Positions 26,807-36,372 of a stretch of DNA of 59,931 bases are shown here, piece after piece. The translations under genes were made by a program, and so were the position numbers. The notes below the pieces were generated by a model. It searched no databases, was not told the DNA's origin, and saw only the letters and a program-made list of their open reading frames with translations. Location: assembly GCA_964015035.1 (NCBI GenBank), contig CAXHCA010000021.1, positions 1-59,931 of the forward strand, given 5' to 3'. Source of the stretch: BQJU01 sp964015035 (GTDB lineage: Bacteria; Bacteroidota; Bacteroidia; Chitinophagales; Saprospiraceae). Position 1 is the first letter of the stretch. The number at the start of each line of letters is the position of its first letter.

Positions 26807-26866
26807 CTGAATAGCTTGCCCGAATATACTTCAGGGACTACCCACAAACATGCACTGAATTGGAGA

Positions 26867-28012
26867 TTAAATTCCTGCTAGTGCTTTTTCCAAATCAGCC
26901 ATTAAGTCTTCGACATCTTCAATACCAACGCTTAACCGAATCAGGGTATCAGTGAGCCCAACTTTCAGGCGTTCTTCTTTTGGAATGGAAGCATGCGTCA
27001 TCGAAGCCGGATGACCGATGAGTGATTCCACACCGCCCAGCGATTCTGCCAATGAGAAGAGATGAGTATTGCTCAATACAGACATGGCCTTGTCAATGCT
27101 ATCCTCTGCCAGATCAAAAGATACCATGCCCCCAAAAAGACGCATTTGTTTTTTGGCAATTTCATGGCCAGGGTGGTCGCTAAATCCCGGATAGTATACC
27201 TTGCCCACCTTAGGATGCTGTTTTAAAAAATGGGCGATCTTTTCTGCATTCTGGCAAGCCCTCTCCACCCGAAGGTGTAAGGTTTTGATACCTCTAAGGA
27301 TCAAAAAACAATCCTGAGGACCCGGTACAGCACCTACGGCATTTTGTAAAAAATGAAGGCTTTCGGCCAGCTGATCGTCTTTGACGATCACCGCACCGTG
27401 GATCACATCAGAGTGTCCACCCAGGTATTTGGTCGCGGAATGCAGGACAATGTCAGCCCCCAAGTCCAGTGGCGTTTGTAGATAAGGGGAAGCAAAAGTA
27501 TTGTCAACACAGGTCAGAATGCCATGTTTGGCCGCAATTTGGCAGATAGCCGCAATATCGACGATGTTGAGCATTGGATTGGTCGGAGTTTCAATCCAAA
27601 ACAATTTAGTGTTTTTGTTAATCAGTCCCTCTACTTGATCGAGAAGGTTCATGTTCACAAAATGGGATTTGATGCCATAGCGAGCATGCACCTTGCTCAT
27701 TTGCCGAAAAGAACCTCCGTAGAGATCGTTGGTGGAGATGATTTCATCACCGGGATTGAGTAGCCGAACGACTGCATCCATGGCGGCCAGACCGCTGCTG
27801 AAGCAGATACCGTGTTGGCCATTCTCTAGTGCTGCCAAATTGCTCTCCAACACCTTGCGGGTAGGGTTTTGTGTTCTGGCATATTCATACCCCTTATGGT
27901 TACCTGGCGCTTCTTGGGTATAGGTAGAGGTTTGATAGATGGGGGTCATGATGGCGCCGGTAGTTGGGTCAGGTTCAATGCCGGCGTGAATAACTTTGGT
28001 TCCAAATTTCAT
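26867..28012 (-). CDS. metB: Cystathionine gamma-synthase / PLP trans-sulfuration enzyme
   Basis: The 381-residue PLP-dependent enzyme of the Cys/Met metabolism family probably joins O-acyl-homoserine and cysteine to form cystathionine. The PLP Lys is Lys195 in HSATKYLGGHSD. YEYARTQNPTR, SSGLAAMDAV and the ETPTNPML motif are typical, and SLGGVESLIGHPASMTH closes the active site. Cystathionine gamma-lyase and gamma-synthase are hard to separate by motif, so the exact reaction is less certain than the family. It is transcribed alone, after HU. Confidence 0.9.
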   Translation of the reverse strand: MKFGTKVIHAGIEPDPTTGAIMTPIYQTSTYTQEAPGNHKGYEYARTQNPTRKVLESNLAALENGQHGICFSSGLAAMDAVVRLLNPGDEIISTNDLYGGSFRQMSKVHARYGIKSHFVNMNLLDQVEGLINKNTKLFWIETPTNPMLNIVDIAAICQIAAKHGILTCVDNTFASPYLQTPLDLGADIVLHSATKYLGGHSDVIHGAVIVKDDQLAESLHFLQNAVGAVPGPQDCFLILRGIKTLHLRVERACQNAEKIAHFLKQHPKVGKVYYPGFSDHPGHEIAKKQMRLFGGMVSFDLAEDSIDKAMSVLSNTHLFSLAESLGGVESLIGHPASMTHASIPKEERLKVGLTDTLIRLSVGIEDVEDLMADLEKALAGI

Positions 28013-28042
28013 GGTATGATCAAATTGTGGTGGTAATAGGAA

Positions 28043-28072
28043 AAGGGCAATCCAGATTTCCGGATTGCCCTT
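28043..28072 (-). terminator. Terminator-like hairpin downstream of the HU gene
   Basis: AAGGGCAATCC (28043-28053) pairs with GGATTGCCCTT (28062-28072), 11 bp with an 8-base loop. On the minus strand it is followed by a short T-run. It separates HU from the metB-like gene. Confidence 0.7.
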
Positions 28073-28101
28073 AGCTTTTATTTTTTGAGAAACCTTTAGT
28101 C

Positions 28102-28374
28102 TTAGTTAACTGCTTCGCTAAGTTTCTTACCCGGCTTGAACTTCACTACGTTCTTAGCAGCAATTTGAATTGTTTCACCGGTTTGAGGGTTTCTTCCAGT
28201 ACGCGCGTCACGCTTTGAAACGGAGAAAGTTCCGAAACCTACAAAAGCTACGGAGTCGCCGCTCTTTAGCGCGCCTGTAATGCTATCAAGAACCGCATTC
28301 ATTGCATCTTCCGCCTGCGCTTTAGATACACCAGCGCTCTCTGCAATCTTGTTGATTAAATCTCCTTTGTTCAT
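28102..28374 (-). CDS. HU-family DNA-binding protein
   Basis: The 90-residue nucleoid protein starts MNKGDLINKIAESAGVSKAQAE, with the beta-arm FVGFGTFSVSKRDARTGRNPQTGE (Arg-Asn-Pro at the DNA-intercalating tip) and the C-terminal KFKPGKKLSEAVN. The length is exactly that of HU. It forms dimers that bend DNA. It has its own promoter and terminator. Confidence 0.97.
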   Translation of the reverse strand: MNKGDLINKIAESAGVSKAQAEDAMNAVLDSITGALKSGDSVAFVGFGTFSVSKRDARTGRNPQTGETIQIAAKNVVKFKPGKKLSEAVN

Positions 28375-28406
28375 TTCAGCAAATTTTGATGATTAAAAAT
28401 GTGCCG

Positions 28407-28437
28407 CAAATTTATACGGTAGCTTCATCATTACCAA
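28407..28437 (-). promoter_or_regulatory. Bacteroidota-type promoter of the HU gene
   Basis: On the minus strand TTG (28435-28437), 20 bases, then TAAATTTG (28407-28414), a perfect TAnnTTTG -7 element about 35 bases upstream of the start codon. Confidence 0.7.
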
Positions 28438-28513
28438 GTTTTATCTATAAAAAACCTGGAAAAAATCAGAAAATACAAGGGCTTCGGGACTTTTTTAGCT
28501 GTATTTATATGTT

Positions 28514-28521
28514 TATCTTCG
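28514..28521 (+). promoter_or_regulatory. Possible -7 box upstream of the small lipoprotein
   Basis: TATCTTCG is a one-mismatch variant of TAnnTTTG, 36 bases before the ATG at 28557. No clear -33 box is seen. Confidence 0.3.
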
Positions 28522-28556
28522 CCCGAAACGTTTTAAAACAAAACACAGATACAAGA

Positions 28557-28745
28557 ATGAAACGACTTTTGCTTCTTTTTTCCTGTTCAGCAATGCTCAT
28601 TTTGATGGGAATATCCACTACTTCTTGCAGCCGTGGCTATGGCTGTCCGGCAGTAGATACCCAGGTCAAAACCAATCGGAAAGGTAAATTACCAAGTAAG
28701 GGAGGGAGTTCAACCCTGTTTCCTAAGAAAATGCGTCGCAACTAG
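28557..28745 (+). CDS. Small lipoprotein or exported peptide
   Basis: The chosen ATG gives 62 residues: a signal peptide (MKRLLLLFSCSAMLILMGIS) with a possible lipobox Cys in TTSC, then a short tail with GYGCPA and KGKLPSKGG and the ending FPKKMRRN. The longer open frame to 28386 is not signal-like at its start and runs over the promoter region, so it is rejected. Short proteins with a Gly-Cys-Pro-Ala motif and a basic tail recur in Bacteroidota as hypotheticals. It converges on the ABC operon with a 1-bp gap. Confidence 0.7.
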   Translation: MKRLLLLFSCSAMLILMGISTTSCSRGYGCPAVDTQVKTNRKGKLPSKGGSSTLFPKKMRRN

Positions 28746-28746
28746 T

Positions 28747-30030
28747 TCACTTCCGTTGGAGGCGGGGATCAATGGCATCAGATAGCCCTTCACCAATGAG
28801 GTTGAAGATGGTAACGGTGGCAAAAATGCCCAGGCCGGGAAAAATCATGATCCACCAGGCAGCCCAACTTCCGCGAGCCTCACTGAGCATAGTTCCCCAG
28901 GTCACTAAACTGGGGTCAACGCCAAATCCAAGAAAGGACAAAAAGGCTTCTAATAAGATGGCATTGGCAATGCCAAAGGCCAACGTGATCAAAACGGGAG
29001 TCAAGGCATTGGGTAGGGCGTGACGAAAAATGATTCTCACCTCGGAATAGCCAAGTGCTCTGGCGGCTTCAATATATTCCAAGCTGCGGATTCGCAATAA
29101 TTCTGCCCTGACAAACCGGGCAATAGCGGTCCAACTGAGTAGTCCAATAACCATCATTACATTTAAGATGGTTTTATTTTTGATCAGTGCCACGATAGAT
29201 AATAACAGCAAAAGGCCAGGAATGGCGTTGATGATTTCAATAAGTCGCATCGTCATCAGATCTACGGGAACCGCTGTATCCTTGCGGAGAAATGGAATGC
29301 GCTCCAATAACTTCCCAATCCAGTTAAACAAGACAATAATCCCGATTAGAATCACTATTCCGATCAGCACTTCTTTGGCAAAGAAATCGCTTTCCGCCAA
29401 GGCATAACTCCTGGATAAAAAGCCGTAGAATAATCCGAGTAGGACACCTAATATAATGGTGAAAAAACGAATGCGGCTAATGCGCAGATAGGTGTCTCCA
29501 AAATACCCAGCCAATGATCCTAAAATAATCCCAATGAAACCGGCGATGGACATGGCCAGCACCCCAATGATTAATGCAATTTTCAAACCTGAGATCATTC
29601 CGGCGGCGGTGTCTCTACCTAATTGATCCGTACCCAACCAGTGCCGATAGCGGAGAAGGTCAATGTCTTGTTCACCAAATGGACTTTTATAATTTCTATT
29701 CAATTTATCTCGAGAAGAATAGGAGTAGGGGATAGGTGCCAAGATTACACGGTCAAAACGGCTATCGGGCTTTTTCAAGTCTACCAGCCAATTAACGGAA
29801 AAGAACTCGGGGTAAGACTTTAGGCCGTAGTCCATTAAAACGGGAAAGTAGGATTTGCCATCTATTTCACAGTAAAGCGGTTTCTCATTGGCGATAAAAT
29901 TCCCAAAGATGGCAAAGACAATTAAAAAACATAATAACCTCAATGACCACACGGCAGGCCGGTTTTTCCGGAAGTTCTTTTTCACGGTCGCCCAATAGGC
30001 ATTGGTCTTTATATTTTCATTTTTTTTCAT
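28747..30030 (-). CDS. Peptide-type ABC transporter permease, OppC-like
   Basis: The 427-residue permease begins with the OppC N-terminal domain (NFRKNRPAVWSLRLLCFLIVFAIFG), then a periplasmic insertion of about 80 residues. HWLGTDQLGRDTAAGMISG is the classical start of the core. The EAA loop is EAARALGYSEVRIIFRHALPNALTP, which contacts the ATPase. The insert and a second hydrophobic insertion make it longer than enterobacterial OppC, a usual Bacteroidota feature. It is the last of four co-directional genes (OppA, OppA, OppB, OppC). No ATPase gene is in the locus. Confidence 0.93.
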   Translation of the reverse strand: MKKNENIKTNAYWATVKKNFRKNRPAVWSLRLLCFLIVFAIFGNFIANEKPLYCEIDGKSYFPVLMDYGLKSYPEFFSVNWLVDLKKPDSRFDRVILAPIPYSYSSRDKLNRNYKSPFGEQDIDLLRYRHWLGTDQLGRDTAAGMISGLKIALIIGVLAMSIAGFIGIILGSLAGYFGDTYLRISRIRFFTIILGVLLGLFYGFLSRSYALAESDFFAKEVLIGIVILIGIIVLFNWIGKLLERIPFLRKDTAVPVDLMTMRLIEIINAIPGLLLLLSIVALIKNKTILNVMMVIGLLSWTAIARFVRAELLRIRSLEYIEAARALGYSEVRIIFRHALPNALTPVLITLAFGIANAILLEAFLSFLGFGVDPSLVTWGTMLSEARGSWAAWWIMIFPGLGIFATVTIFNLIGEGLSDAIDPRLQRK

Positions 30031-30041
30031 GTCTTGCGCAA

Positions 30042-31451
30042 CTACCGTTTATTAAATTTCACCCTTGGATCCGCAGCAGCATATAATAGGTCTGCCAAAA
30101 GGATGCCGACAATGGTCATCACGGATGCCAACATTAAGATGGTGTAAATGACTGGCCAGTCTTGAGCATTGATCGCATCAACAGTGGTTTTTCCCATGCC
30201 GGGGATACTAAAAATAACCTCAATGACTACCGAACCAGAGATGGCTGCCGGCAATACCGATGCAAAAACAGTAATGATTGGAAATAAAGCATTGCGAAAG
30301 CCATGTTTCCAAATCACCTGACGTTCACTTACTCCCTTGGCACGGGCCGTACGGATAAAATCCAAGCCCAAAATATTGACCAATCCTCCCCGCATTTGCC
30401 TTGATAGGAAAGCCAATGCGCCATAAGTAAGGCTAAATATTGGCAAAACCAAGTGGTAGGCTGTATCCCAAAATCGATGCATGAAAGGTGCTGATTGTGG
30501 TAGGTCGGTCAAACCAAAGGTGGGAAACCAATCCATGCCGTATTCCGGTGTGGAGAAAAACGTAATCAATAAGGTGGCGACCCAAAAAACGGGAAGGGAG
30601 TGCAGCATGAATAGCACCACCAACGTCACCCGATCGAACTTTTGGTCTTTGTATTTTGCCGAATAAACGCCCAATGGTATGGCCAGTAAATAGGCAAAAA
30701 AGATGGCCAACCCATTGATCATCAGGGTGATGGGAATGGCCGATTTAAGTTGATCGTAAACGGGCTGTTTGTCCCGGTAAGAAACGCCAAAGTCTCCTCT
30801 AATGAAATGCGTGATCCAATAGTGGTATTGATTGTTGAAACCATGCCAATGAATAGTAGGGATTTTGAGTTTCCAAGGGGTTTGTTGGCTTTTAATGTCT
30901 TCATATCGCTGCTTGAGTTGTCGCATTTGGGCACCAGCCAGATTTGCCAAAAGCGTATCTTGTTCCAGAAAGTGATTAATGGAGTCCAGTCTGGCCTGAA
31001 TGCTCCGATCTTGGTCATTGAGGTACAGCAAAGAGAGTTCCGATCGTACCTTTTTGACCAAGTAAATAGAATCTGGTAATTGGGCTAAATACTGATCAGC
31101 AGCGTTTAGCTCTGCAAAATAAAGGCTGATTTGCTCCCAGTTCCCATAGTGTGAAATGAGTTTTCTAAGATTTTCCTGATATTCCTTACGCACAATCCGG
31201 TGCAGCGTATCCGGATAGGCGATAGCCGTCAAGCTCAAGTAAAAAAGCGGTAAATCCAACCCCATTTGATGAGCCGTTTGCCGATAGGTACGATCGTAGG
31301 CTTCTTTTGAAATATAGCCTCTTTCGCCGCTAGGCATGGTTTGTTCAACCGGATCGCCAGGAGTACATTGCGATAGCCCGAAGGCTAGAAAGGAAATGAC
31401 CAGCAGGGTCGGAAAAAAAATGAGCAGCCTTCTAAAAATGTATTGCAACAT
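30042..31451 (-). CDS. Peptide-type ABC transporter permease, OppB-like
   Basis: The 469-residue permease starts with MLQYIFRRLLIFFPTLLVISFLAFGL. A periplasmic insertion of about 150 residues, helical and rich in Asp, Leu and Tyr, lies between the first segment and the core, which starts at HFIRGDFGVSYRDKQPV. The EAA loop is RTARAKGVSERQVIWKHGFRNALFP. Normal OppB has about 310 residues, so the insert accounts for the difference. It lies 11 bp upstream of the OppC-like gene and is co-transcribed. Confidence 0.93.
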   Translation of the reverse strand: MLQYIFRRLLIFFPTLLVISFLAFGLSQCTPGDPVEQTMPSGERGYISKEAYDRTYRQTAHQMGLDLPLFYLSLTAIAYPDTLHRIVRKEYQENLRKLISHYGNWEQISLYFAELNAADQYLAQLPDSIYLVKKVRSELSLLYLNDQDRSIQARLDSINHFLEQDTLLANLAGAQMRQLKQRYEDIKSQQTPWKLKIPTIHWHGFNNQYHYWITHFIRGDFGVSYRDKQPVYDQLKSAIPITLMINGLAIFFAYLLAIPLGVYSAKYKDQKFDRVTLVVLFMLHSLPVFWVATLLITFFSTPEYGMDWFPTFGLTDLPQSAPFMHRFWDTAYHLVLPIFSLTYGALAFLSRQMRGGLVNILGLDFIRTARAKGVSERQVIWKHGFRNALFPIITVFASVLPAAISGSVVIEVIFSIPGMGKTTVDAINAQDWPVIYTILMLASVMTIVGILLADLLYAAADPRVKFNKR

Positions 31452-31462
31452 AGGGTTATTGC

Positions 31463-33226
31463 CTACTTAAGTTTGAAATACTGAGGGAAAAAACCAGGAT
31501 GAATAATAGAAGGTTCCACTTCAAACCGCTTGTGGGTCACAATTCTTCCCTGGGTTACCACCAAATAGATTTCCGGTTGCTCATCATAGATGATCTCCTG
31601 AATGCGATTGTACAAATCGGCTCTTTTAGCGGGATCGAGGGTGTTTTGCAATTCATCGATGAGTTGGTCTGATTCCTCCGTCCCAAACCCCGTGCGGTTG
31701 TCTCCGATGGAATAATAATTTTGTTTGGGTTCCCAATCGGTTGGAGCCAGCGCACGGCCGCCGAAACTCAGTTGGAAATCGCCACTTTTTTGACTTTGGA
31801 TCAGCTCATTAAAAGCCTTGGCCACCAGGTTGATTTCTATGCCACTTTGCCGGGCGTTGTCTTGGAAAATAATGCCAAGATTGCGAGAGCGATCATTGTC
31901 GGCTGTGATATGCAAATCCAGGCTCAATTCTACTGTGTTGCCATCAATTTCCTTATCAACAATGCCGTTTTGGTTGGTATCGGTCCATCCTGCTTTGGCC
32001 AGCAGTTCCCTGGCTTGCTCAGGATCATAAGGAATAGGGGCTAGGGTATCATTGAAATATTTATCCATTGGATGTACAGAGGTGACCGCTTGTTGCGCCA
32101 TGCCACTATAAAGAGACTGGATAATCTCGGGTATGTTGGTGGAAAGCGCCAAGGCACGGCGCACCCTTTTATCCGATAATTTAGGGTCGCGTGTATTGAT
32201 GTAAATCAAATAGACGGCCAATAATGGCGGAGCATGAAAATTGTAGATTTCTTGTAGTGCCGGAGACGCTTTGAGTGTCAGGAAATCATTGGGCGGTAGA
32301 TCGGAAACGGCATCAATTTCTTCAGATTTTAGTGCGGCAATAACACTGGCTTCATCTACAATAGTTTTGTAAATCAAGCGCTCAGGATATGCGCGAAGGC
32401 TGGAATATTGATCGGCGAGGGCATCGCCCCACCAGTTTTCCTTTTTTACCAAAATAGTAGGCTGGCCGGTAGCCAACTGTTCCACCCGATACGGGCCGGC
32501 TCCCATGATGTTTTCGGGCTGACGAGTAAACTCTGGAGACGCAAACCGCTCGGCAAATTTTTGCAATTGTTCATCGCCTTCCACCATGGCTGTTATGGCC
32601 TCTGTATCAAAGAACGTAGATAGTGGAATATCTTCAAGTGTTGATTCGGGATCGTAGTGATGCGCAGGTAATAAGGGGACAGCGTTACCAATGCGTTCTA
32701 TGGCTTGAGAGGGTGGGTTTTCGGTGATGACGCTAATCTTTTTGGGATTGTCCGGGTCAACCTCTACATCACGCACAAAACTAAGATAGGGGCGGTAGCG
32801 CTGTGCCTGCACCATCGGATGGAAGAGGGCTTTGAGGGTAAATACAAAGTCTTTTCCGGTCACGGGCTTCCCATCGTCCCAAACGGCTGTTTCGTGGATT
32901 TCAAAAGTATACATTTTCCCACCTTGATATGGGCTGGTTTCATCAGTAATGGTTGTGACCTCGGGAGCGGCTTTCGCCAATTGGGGAACTAATTTAAGTT
33001 CATAGGGGTCAAAATACATGAGATAAAAAAAGATTTGCTCACAAATCTGTACGGTATATCTGGACGAGGTCAGCATCGTATTGATGGTCTCCGGCTCTCC
33101 ATCAATGCGGCAGATTACCTCATTGTTGGTTCTGCTCCAGGCAGATTCGGTGGTGCTTTTGGGATCGCTGATGCAACCATTAAACACAAGAGAGGAGAAA
33201 GTAATTAGCAAAAAGAGGTATCTCAT
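31463..33226 (-). CDS. ABC transporter substrate-binding lipoprotein, OppA/DppA family
   Basis: The 587-residue SBP_bac_5 family protein has a lipoprotein signal (MRYLFLLITFSSLVFNGC, Cys18). Typical motifs include EPETINTML, WDDGKPVTGKDFVFTL, GAGPYRV and VRRALALSTNIPEI. It lies directly upstream of OppB and is a paralogue of the next gene. Ligands are presumably oligopeptides, but nickel, heme or sugar binding also occurs in the family. Confidence 0.92.
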   Translation of the reverse strand: MRYLFLLITFSSLVFNGCISDPKSTTESAWSRTNNEVICRIDGEPETINTMLTSSRYTVQICEQIFFYLMYFDPYELKLVPQLAKAAPEVTTITDETSPYQGGKMYTFEIHETAVWDDGKPVTGKDFVFTLKALFHPMVQAQRYRPYLSFVRDVEVDPDNPKKISVITENPPSQAIERIGNAVPLLPAHHYDPESTLEDIPLSTFFDTEAITAMVEGDEQLQKFAERFASPEFTRQPENIMGAGPYRVEQLATGQPTILVKKENWWGDALADQYSSLRAYPERLIYKTIVDEASVIAALKSEEIDAVSDLPPNDFLTLKASPALQEIYNFHAPPLLAVYLIYINTRDPKLSDKRVRRALALSTNIPEIIQSLYSGMAQQAVTSVHPMDKYFNDTLAPIPYDPEQARELLAKAGWTDTNQNGIVDKEIDGNTVELSLDLHITADNDRSRNLGIIFQDNARQSGIEINLVAKAFNELIQSQKSGDFQLSFGGRALAPTDWEPKQNYYSIGDNRTGFGTEESDQLIDELQNTLDPAKRADLYNRIQEIIYDEQPEIYLVVTQGRIVTHKRFEVEPSIIHPGFFPQYFKLK

Positions 33227-33268
33227 GGGTGTTAGCTTGTTTTATTTCTAGATTTGTCAAAAGCAGGA

Positions 33269-35029
33269 TTACTCATCCTTCAGTTTGAAATGGCTCGGCT
33301 GAAAACCGGGGGACATCACCGAAACTTCGGTTTCAAACTTTTTATTAATGATTATCCGTTCTTGGGGTGAAAATAGGAAGATCATGGGTTGCTCTTCATA
33401 AATAAGTTCCTGAAATTCTTTATAAAGCTTATTTCTTTCGGTTTCATCCATCGTCACCCTTATCTTATCGATCAGAGCATCCGTTTCCGGGCTACCGAAA
33501 CCCACCCGATTGGAGCCACTGGCATTATCACTTGAGGTATGCCAGTGCTGCTTCGGATCATCGGGAATGGGTTGTTGTCCCATTGCTCCGCCATTGAGTT
33601 CGTAGTCGCGATTTCTCAACGATTCTATCAAACTGCGGAATTCCTTGGCTTCAATGTTGATTTTGATCCCCGCTAAAGGCGCATTATCTTCTAGCGTGAG
33701 CCCAAGATTACGGCCAAATTTACTGGTTGGGGTGGTTAGGTAGTTGAGTTCCAGTTCAACCAGTTCTCCACCGATCATCTTATCCCGAATACCATTGCCA
33801 TTGGTATCCTCCCATCCGGCTTCGGTTAATAAAGCCTTGGCCTTTTCGATATCGTAGGGAATGGGTTCCAGGCCGGTATGGTAATACTCTTTTCGTGGAT
33901 TGAAGGGCCCTACCGTTCGCTGTCCAAGGCCGAAGAAAAGGGTTTTAATGATGTCATCTACATCTATGATATGTGCCAATGCTCTTCTTACCCGCTTGTC
34001 ATTGAGTTTTGGGTTTTTGTTGTTGATACCCACATAATACAACTGCAGACTCAATGGCTTGTAAAAATTGTAGTGTTCCTTAAGGGATTCATTCTGCAAA
34101 AGATCGGTATAATCTTTGGCATCAATCTGGCTAGCTACATCAATCGACTGATCCTTGATGGCCGCTACCGTTGTATTTTGATCACCTATGATTTTGAATA
34201 TCATTTGATTGGGATAGGCTTCCAGTACCGGGACATTTTTAACGGCATCTCCCCACCAGTCTTTTTTACGTTCCAGGGTTAAACGCTGACCGCTGACCCA
34301 TTCTGTAATTTTATACGGCCCATTTCCGGAAATGTTTTCAATCTCACGTCCATATTTTGCCGAATTGAAGGCTTCCGCAAATTGCTGAATATTGGGGTTG
34401 CTTTCTGCCAAGGTAGATGCCGTTTCCGGATTGGTCAATTGGTTTAATGCCACTTCATTCATCAATCCATCGGGATCGTAGTTATATTTTGGCAGGATGT
34501 TTATGTTGCTTACCGCTGGTTCGGTGAGGATATATTGTTCTTTGGTATAAATTGTAAACCTAGCCGGGTTTTCAGCATCAATTTCCATGTCTCCAATCAT
34601 ATCAAGGTAGGCACGAAAAGCGGTACTTTTGACCAACGGATTGAAGAGGGCTTTTAAACTAAAAAGTACATCTTCGCTGGTGACGGGGGTTCCGTTGTCC
34701 CACTGTGCATTATCACGTAGCTCATAGGTCAAGGCCATTCCCCCTGCATAAGGCCCCGACTCAATAGTGGTAATTTGCGGTGCAGCTTTGACGAGTGCGG
34801 GCTCCAGCTTTAACGTTTGATAATTAAAATGCATCAAAGGCAGAAAAATACATTCGTGTACGATCCGACTGTAAAGGCTCGTGGTAATGATCGGATTGAG
34901 GTTGTCGGGCTCCGCGGGTAATCGTACCTGTACAATGTTTTCTTGCTCAGGGGTGTTTTCAGAAGTGGTACAGGCGTAGTTGAGCAATAAAACAAAAAGA
35001 ACGGCAATAAATAGAACTTGATTTCTCAT
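33269..35029 (-). CDS. ABC transporter substrate-binding lipoprotein, OppA family, paralogue
   Basis: From the ATG at 35027-35029 the protein has 586 residues with a lipoprotein signal (MRNQVLFIAVLFVLLLNYAC, Cys20). An upstream ATG at 35050 would add seven polar residues before the signal. It shares the layout of the neighbour: EPDNLNPII, WDNGTPVTSEDVLFSL, GNGPYKI, VRRALAHIIDVDDII. It is the promoter-proximal gene of the four-gene unit, 42 bp ahead of its paralogue. The two receptors probably widen ligand range for one permease pair. Confidence 0.92.
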   Translation of the reverse strand: MRNQVLFIAVLFVLLLNYACTTSENTPEQENIVQVRLPAEPDNLNPIITTSLYSRIVHECIFLPLMHFNYQTLKLEPALVKAAPQITTIESGPYAGGMALTYELRDNAQWDNGTPVTSEDVLFSLKALFNPLVKSTAFRAYLDMIGDMEIDAENPARFTIYTKEQYILTEPAVSNINILPKYNYDPDGLMNEVALNQLTNPETASTLAESNPNIQQFAEAFNSAKYGREIENISGNGPYKITEWVSGQRLTLERKKDWWGDAVKNVPVLEAYPNQMIFKIIGDQNTTVAAIKDQSIDVASQIDAKDYTDLLQNESLKEHYNFYKPLSLQLYYVGINNKNPKLNDKRVRRALAHIIDVDDIIKTLFFGLGQRTVGPFNPRKEYYHTGLEPIPYDIEKAKALLTEAGWEDTNGNGIRDKMIGGELVELELNYLTTPTSKFGRNLGLTLEDNAPLAGIKINIEAKEFRSLIESLRNRDYELNGGAMGQQPIPDDPKQHWHTSSDNASGSNRVGFGSPETDALIDKIRVTMDETERNKLYKEFQELIYEEQPMIFLFSPQERIIINKKFETEVSVMSPGFQPSHFKLKDE

Positions 35030-35050
35030 AAATCTGGATTGATTTGACAT

Positions 35051-35429
35051 TGTGGGGTACCGCCTTAGAGCAAATCAGCTTCAGCAAGCACTCTATTAAA
35101 AAACTCTAAAATAAGGCAATTTTTGTTAGGGACTAAAATATTCTCTCGGTCTTGCAAATTTTATTAGAAGACCTTACTTCGAAAATAAACGCTTCATCAG
35201 AGCCTATTTTCGAACTTCTGAAAAGTTAAGGCATTGATTTTTCAATAAATCAAGAACCAAGCATAGCCACTTTTGTTATAGCTACCTAAGTTGAAAAGTA
35301 ACTAAAAAGCCTTCTTTGACAAATTTGTGGTCAAACTAAAAGGTAAAGCAAACGATGAAGGGAGGTGGCGATTTGCATTTCCGATTGGCGTTCAATCACA
35401 AGATTTGTTGAAGAACTATAAAAGAAAAC
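35051..35429. other. Divergent intergenic region
   Basis: The region is AT-rich and must hold the promoters of the ABC operon (minus) and the SDR-like gene (plus). On the minus strand near 35155-35170 a sequence resembling TAAAATTTG is one base longer than the -7 consensus. A 66-residue plus-strand frame (35327-35527) overlaps the next gene and has no family features. Confidence 0.4.
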
Positions 35430-36338
35430 ATGGCCAATATTTTAATTGCTGGAGGAAGTGGTTTGGTGGGACAACGCCTGAGTGCTTTGCTTACCGCGCG
35501 TGGGCACCAGGTTTGCTGGTTGAGTAGGAGCAAAGATGCCCAAGATCCGTATCCCGTATTTATCTGGGATATAAAGCAAGGTATCATCGAAGAAGAGGCC
35601 ATTGCTAAAGCTGATTATGTTATCAACTTAGCCGGTGCCGGTGTTGCCGATCGGCCTTGGACAAAAGATCGTAAAGAACTTATTATTTCCAGTCGCGTCG
35701 AGACAGCTGCGTTGCTATTGCAATATTTCCAAAAAGTGAAACCGCCCAAAGCTTATTTGGCGGCCTCTGCCGTGGGGTATTATGGCAATCGTGGCAATAA
35801 GATGCTAGCAGAAACGGATGGCCCGGGCACTGGTTTTTTATCTGAGAGTTGTTTAGCCTGGGAGGCAGCCACCGATGAAGTTCGGAAAAGTGGCATCCGC
35901 ACAGTGACTATACGCATCGGCATCGTCTTGTCTACTCAAGGAGGCGCACTGGAAAAGATGCTGATTCCGTTCAAGTTTTTTATGGGTACTTATTTTGGCA
36001 ATGGCGAGCAATGGTACAGCTGGATTCACATCGATGACCTCTGTGGCATTTTTATTCGCGCCATCGAAAATGAAGCCATGACCGAGACCTATAATGGCGT
36101 GGCTCCAAATCCCGAAACAAATGAAGACTTGACCCGAACGGTGGGGAAAGCCAGGAAAAAACCGGCACTTATTTTACCGGCACCCGCTTTTATTTTGCGC
36201 CTCGTGATGGGTGAAATGTCGCATGCCATTCTAGACAGTACCCGGGTATCTTCCAATAAAATAGAGGCGATGGGTTATGAATTTAGATTTAGAAACCTCT
36301 TGCCGGCCTTGGAGGATTTGTTTGAGCGGAAGCTCTAG
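35430..36338 (+). CDS. TIGR01777-family NAD(P)-dependent epimerase-like protein
   Basis: The 302-residue extended-SDR-like protein has the nucleotide-binding motif ILIAGGSGLVGQRLS at the N-terminus. The family motifs VINLAGAGVADRPWT, ASAVGYYGNRG, RIGIVLSTQGGALEKM and WYSWIHIDDLCGIF are all present, and DUF1731-like sequence closes the C-terminus. This family is called YfcH/SulA-like; the reaction is unknown. It is transcribed alone. Confidence 0.92.
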   Translation: MANILIAGGSGLVGQRLSALLTARGHQVCWLSRSKDAQDPYPVFIWDIKQGIIEEEAIAKADYVINLAGAGVADRPWTKDRKELIISSRVETAALLLQYFQKVKPPKAYLAASAVGYYGNRGNKMLAETDGPGTGFLSESCLAWEAATDEVRKSGIRTVTIRIGIVLSTQGGALEKMLIPFKFFMGTYFGNGEQWYSWIHIDDLCGIFIRAIENEAMTETYNGVAPNPETNEDLTRTVGKARKKPALILPAPAFILRLVMGEMSHAILDSTRVSSNKIEAMGYEFRFRNLLPALEDLFERKL

Positions 36339-36372
36339 CTGAACGTTAAAACGATCGCTTTCCTTTGAAGAA

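Larger units (their letters stand above)
26532..26866. other. Intergenic region with the 3' UTR of the sulfur-metabolism gene
   Basis: Apart from two minus-strand hairpins (26790-26806 and 26622-26643) no gene is supported. The 82-residue frame between them has no recognisable domain. The 140 bases between the hairpins would be transcribed if the first terminator leaks. Confidence 0.5.

Noticed and set aside
26599..26847. 82-residue frame downstream of the metB-like gene
   Set aside because: It contains two terminator hairpins, lacks a domain and lies in the 3' UTR of the gene.
28386..28556. Longer N-terminal frame of the small lipoprotein gene
   Set aside because: It crosses the HU promoter and has no start-like sequence; the signal peptide begins at 28557.
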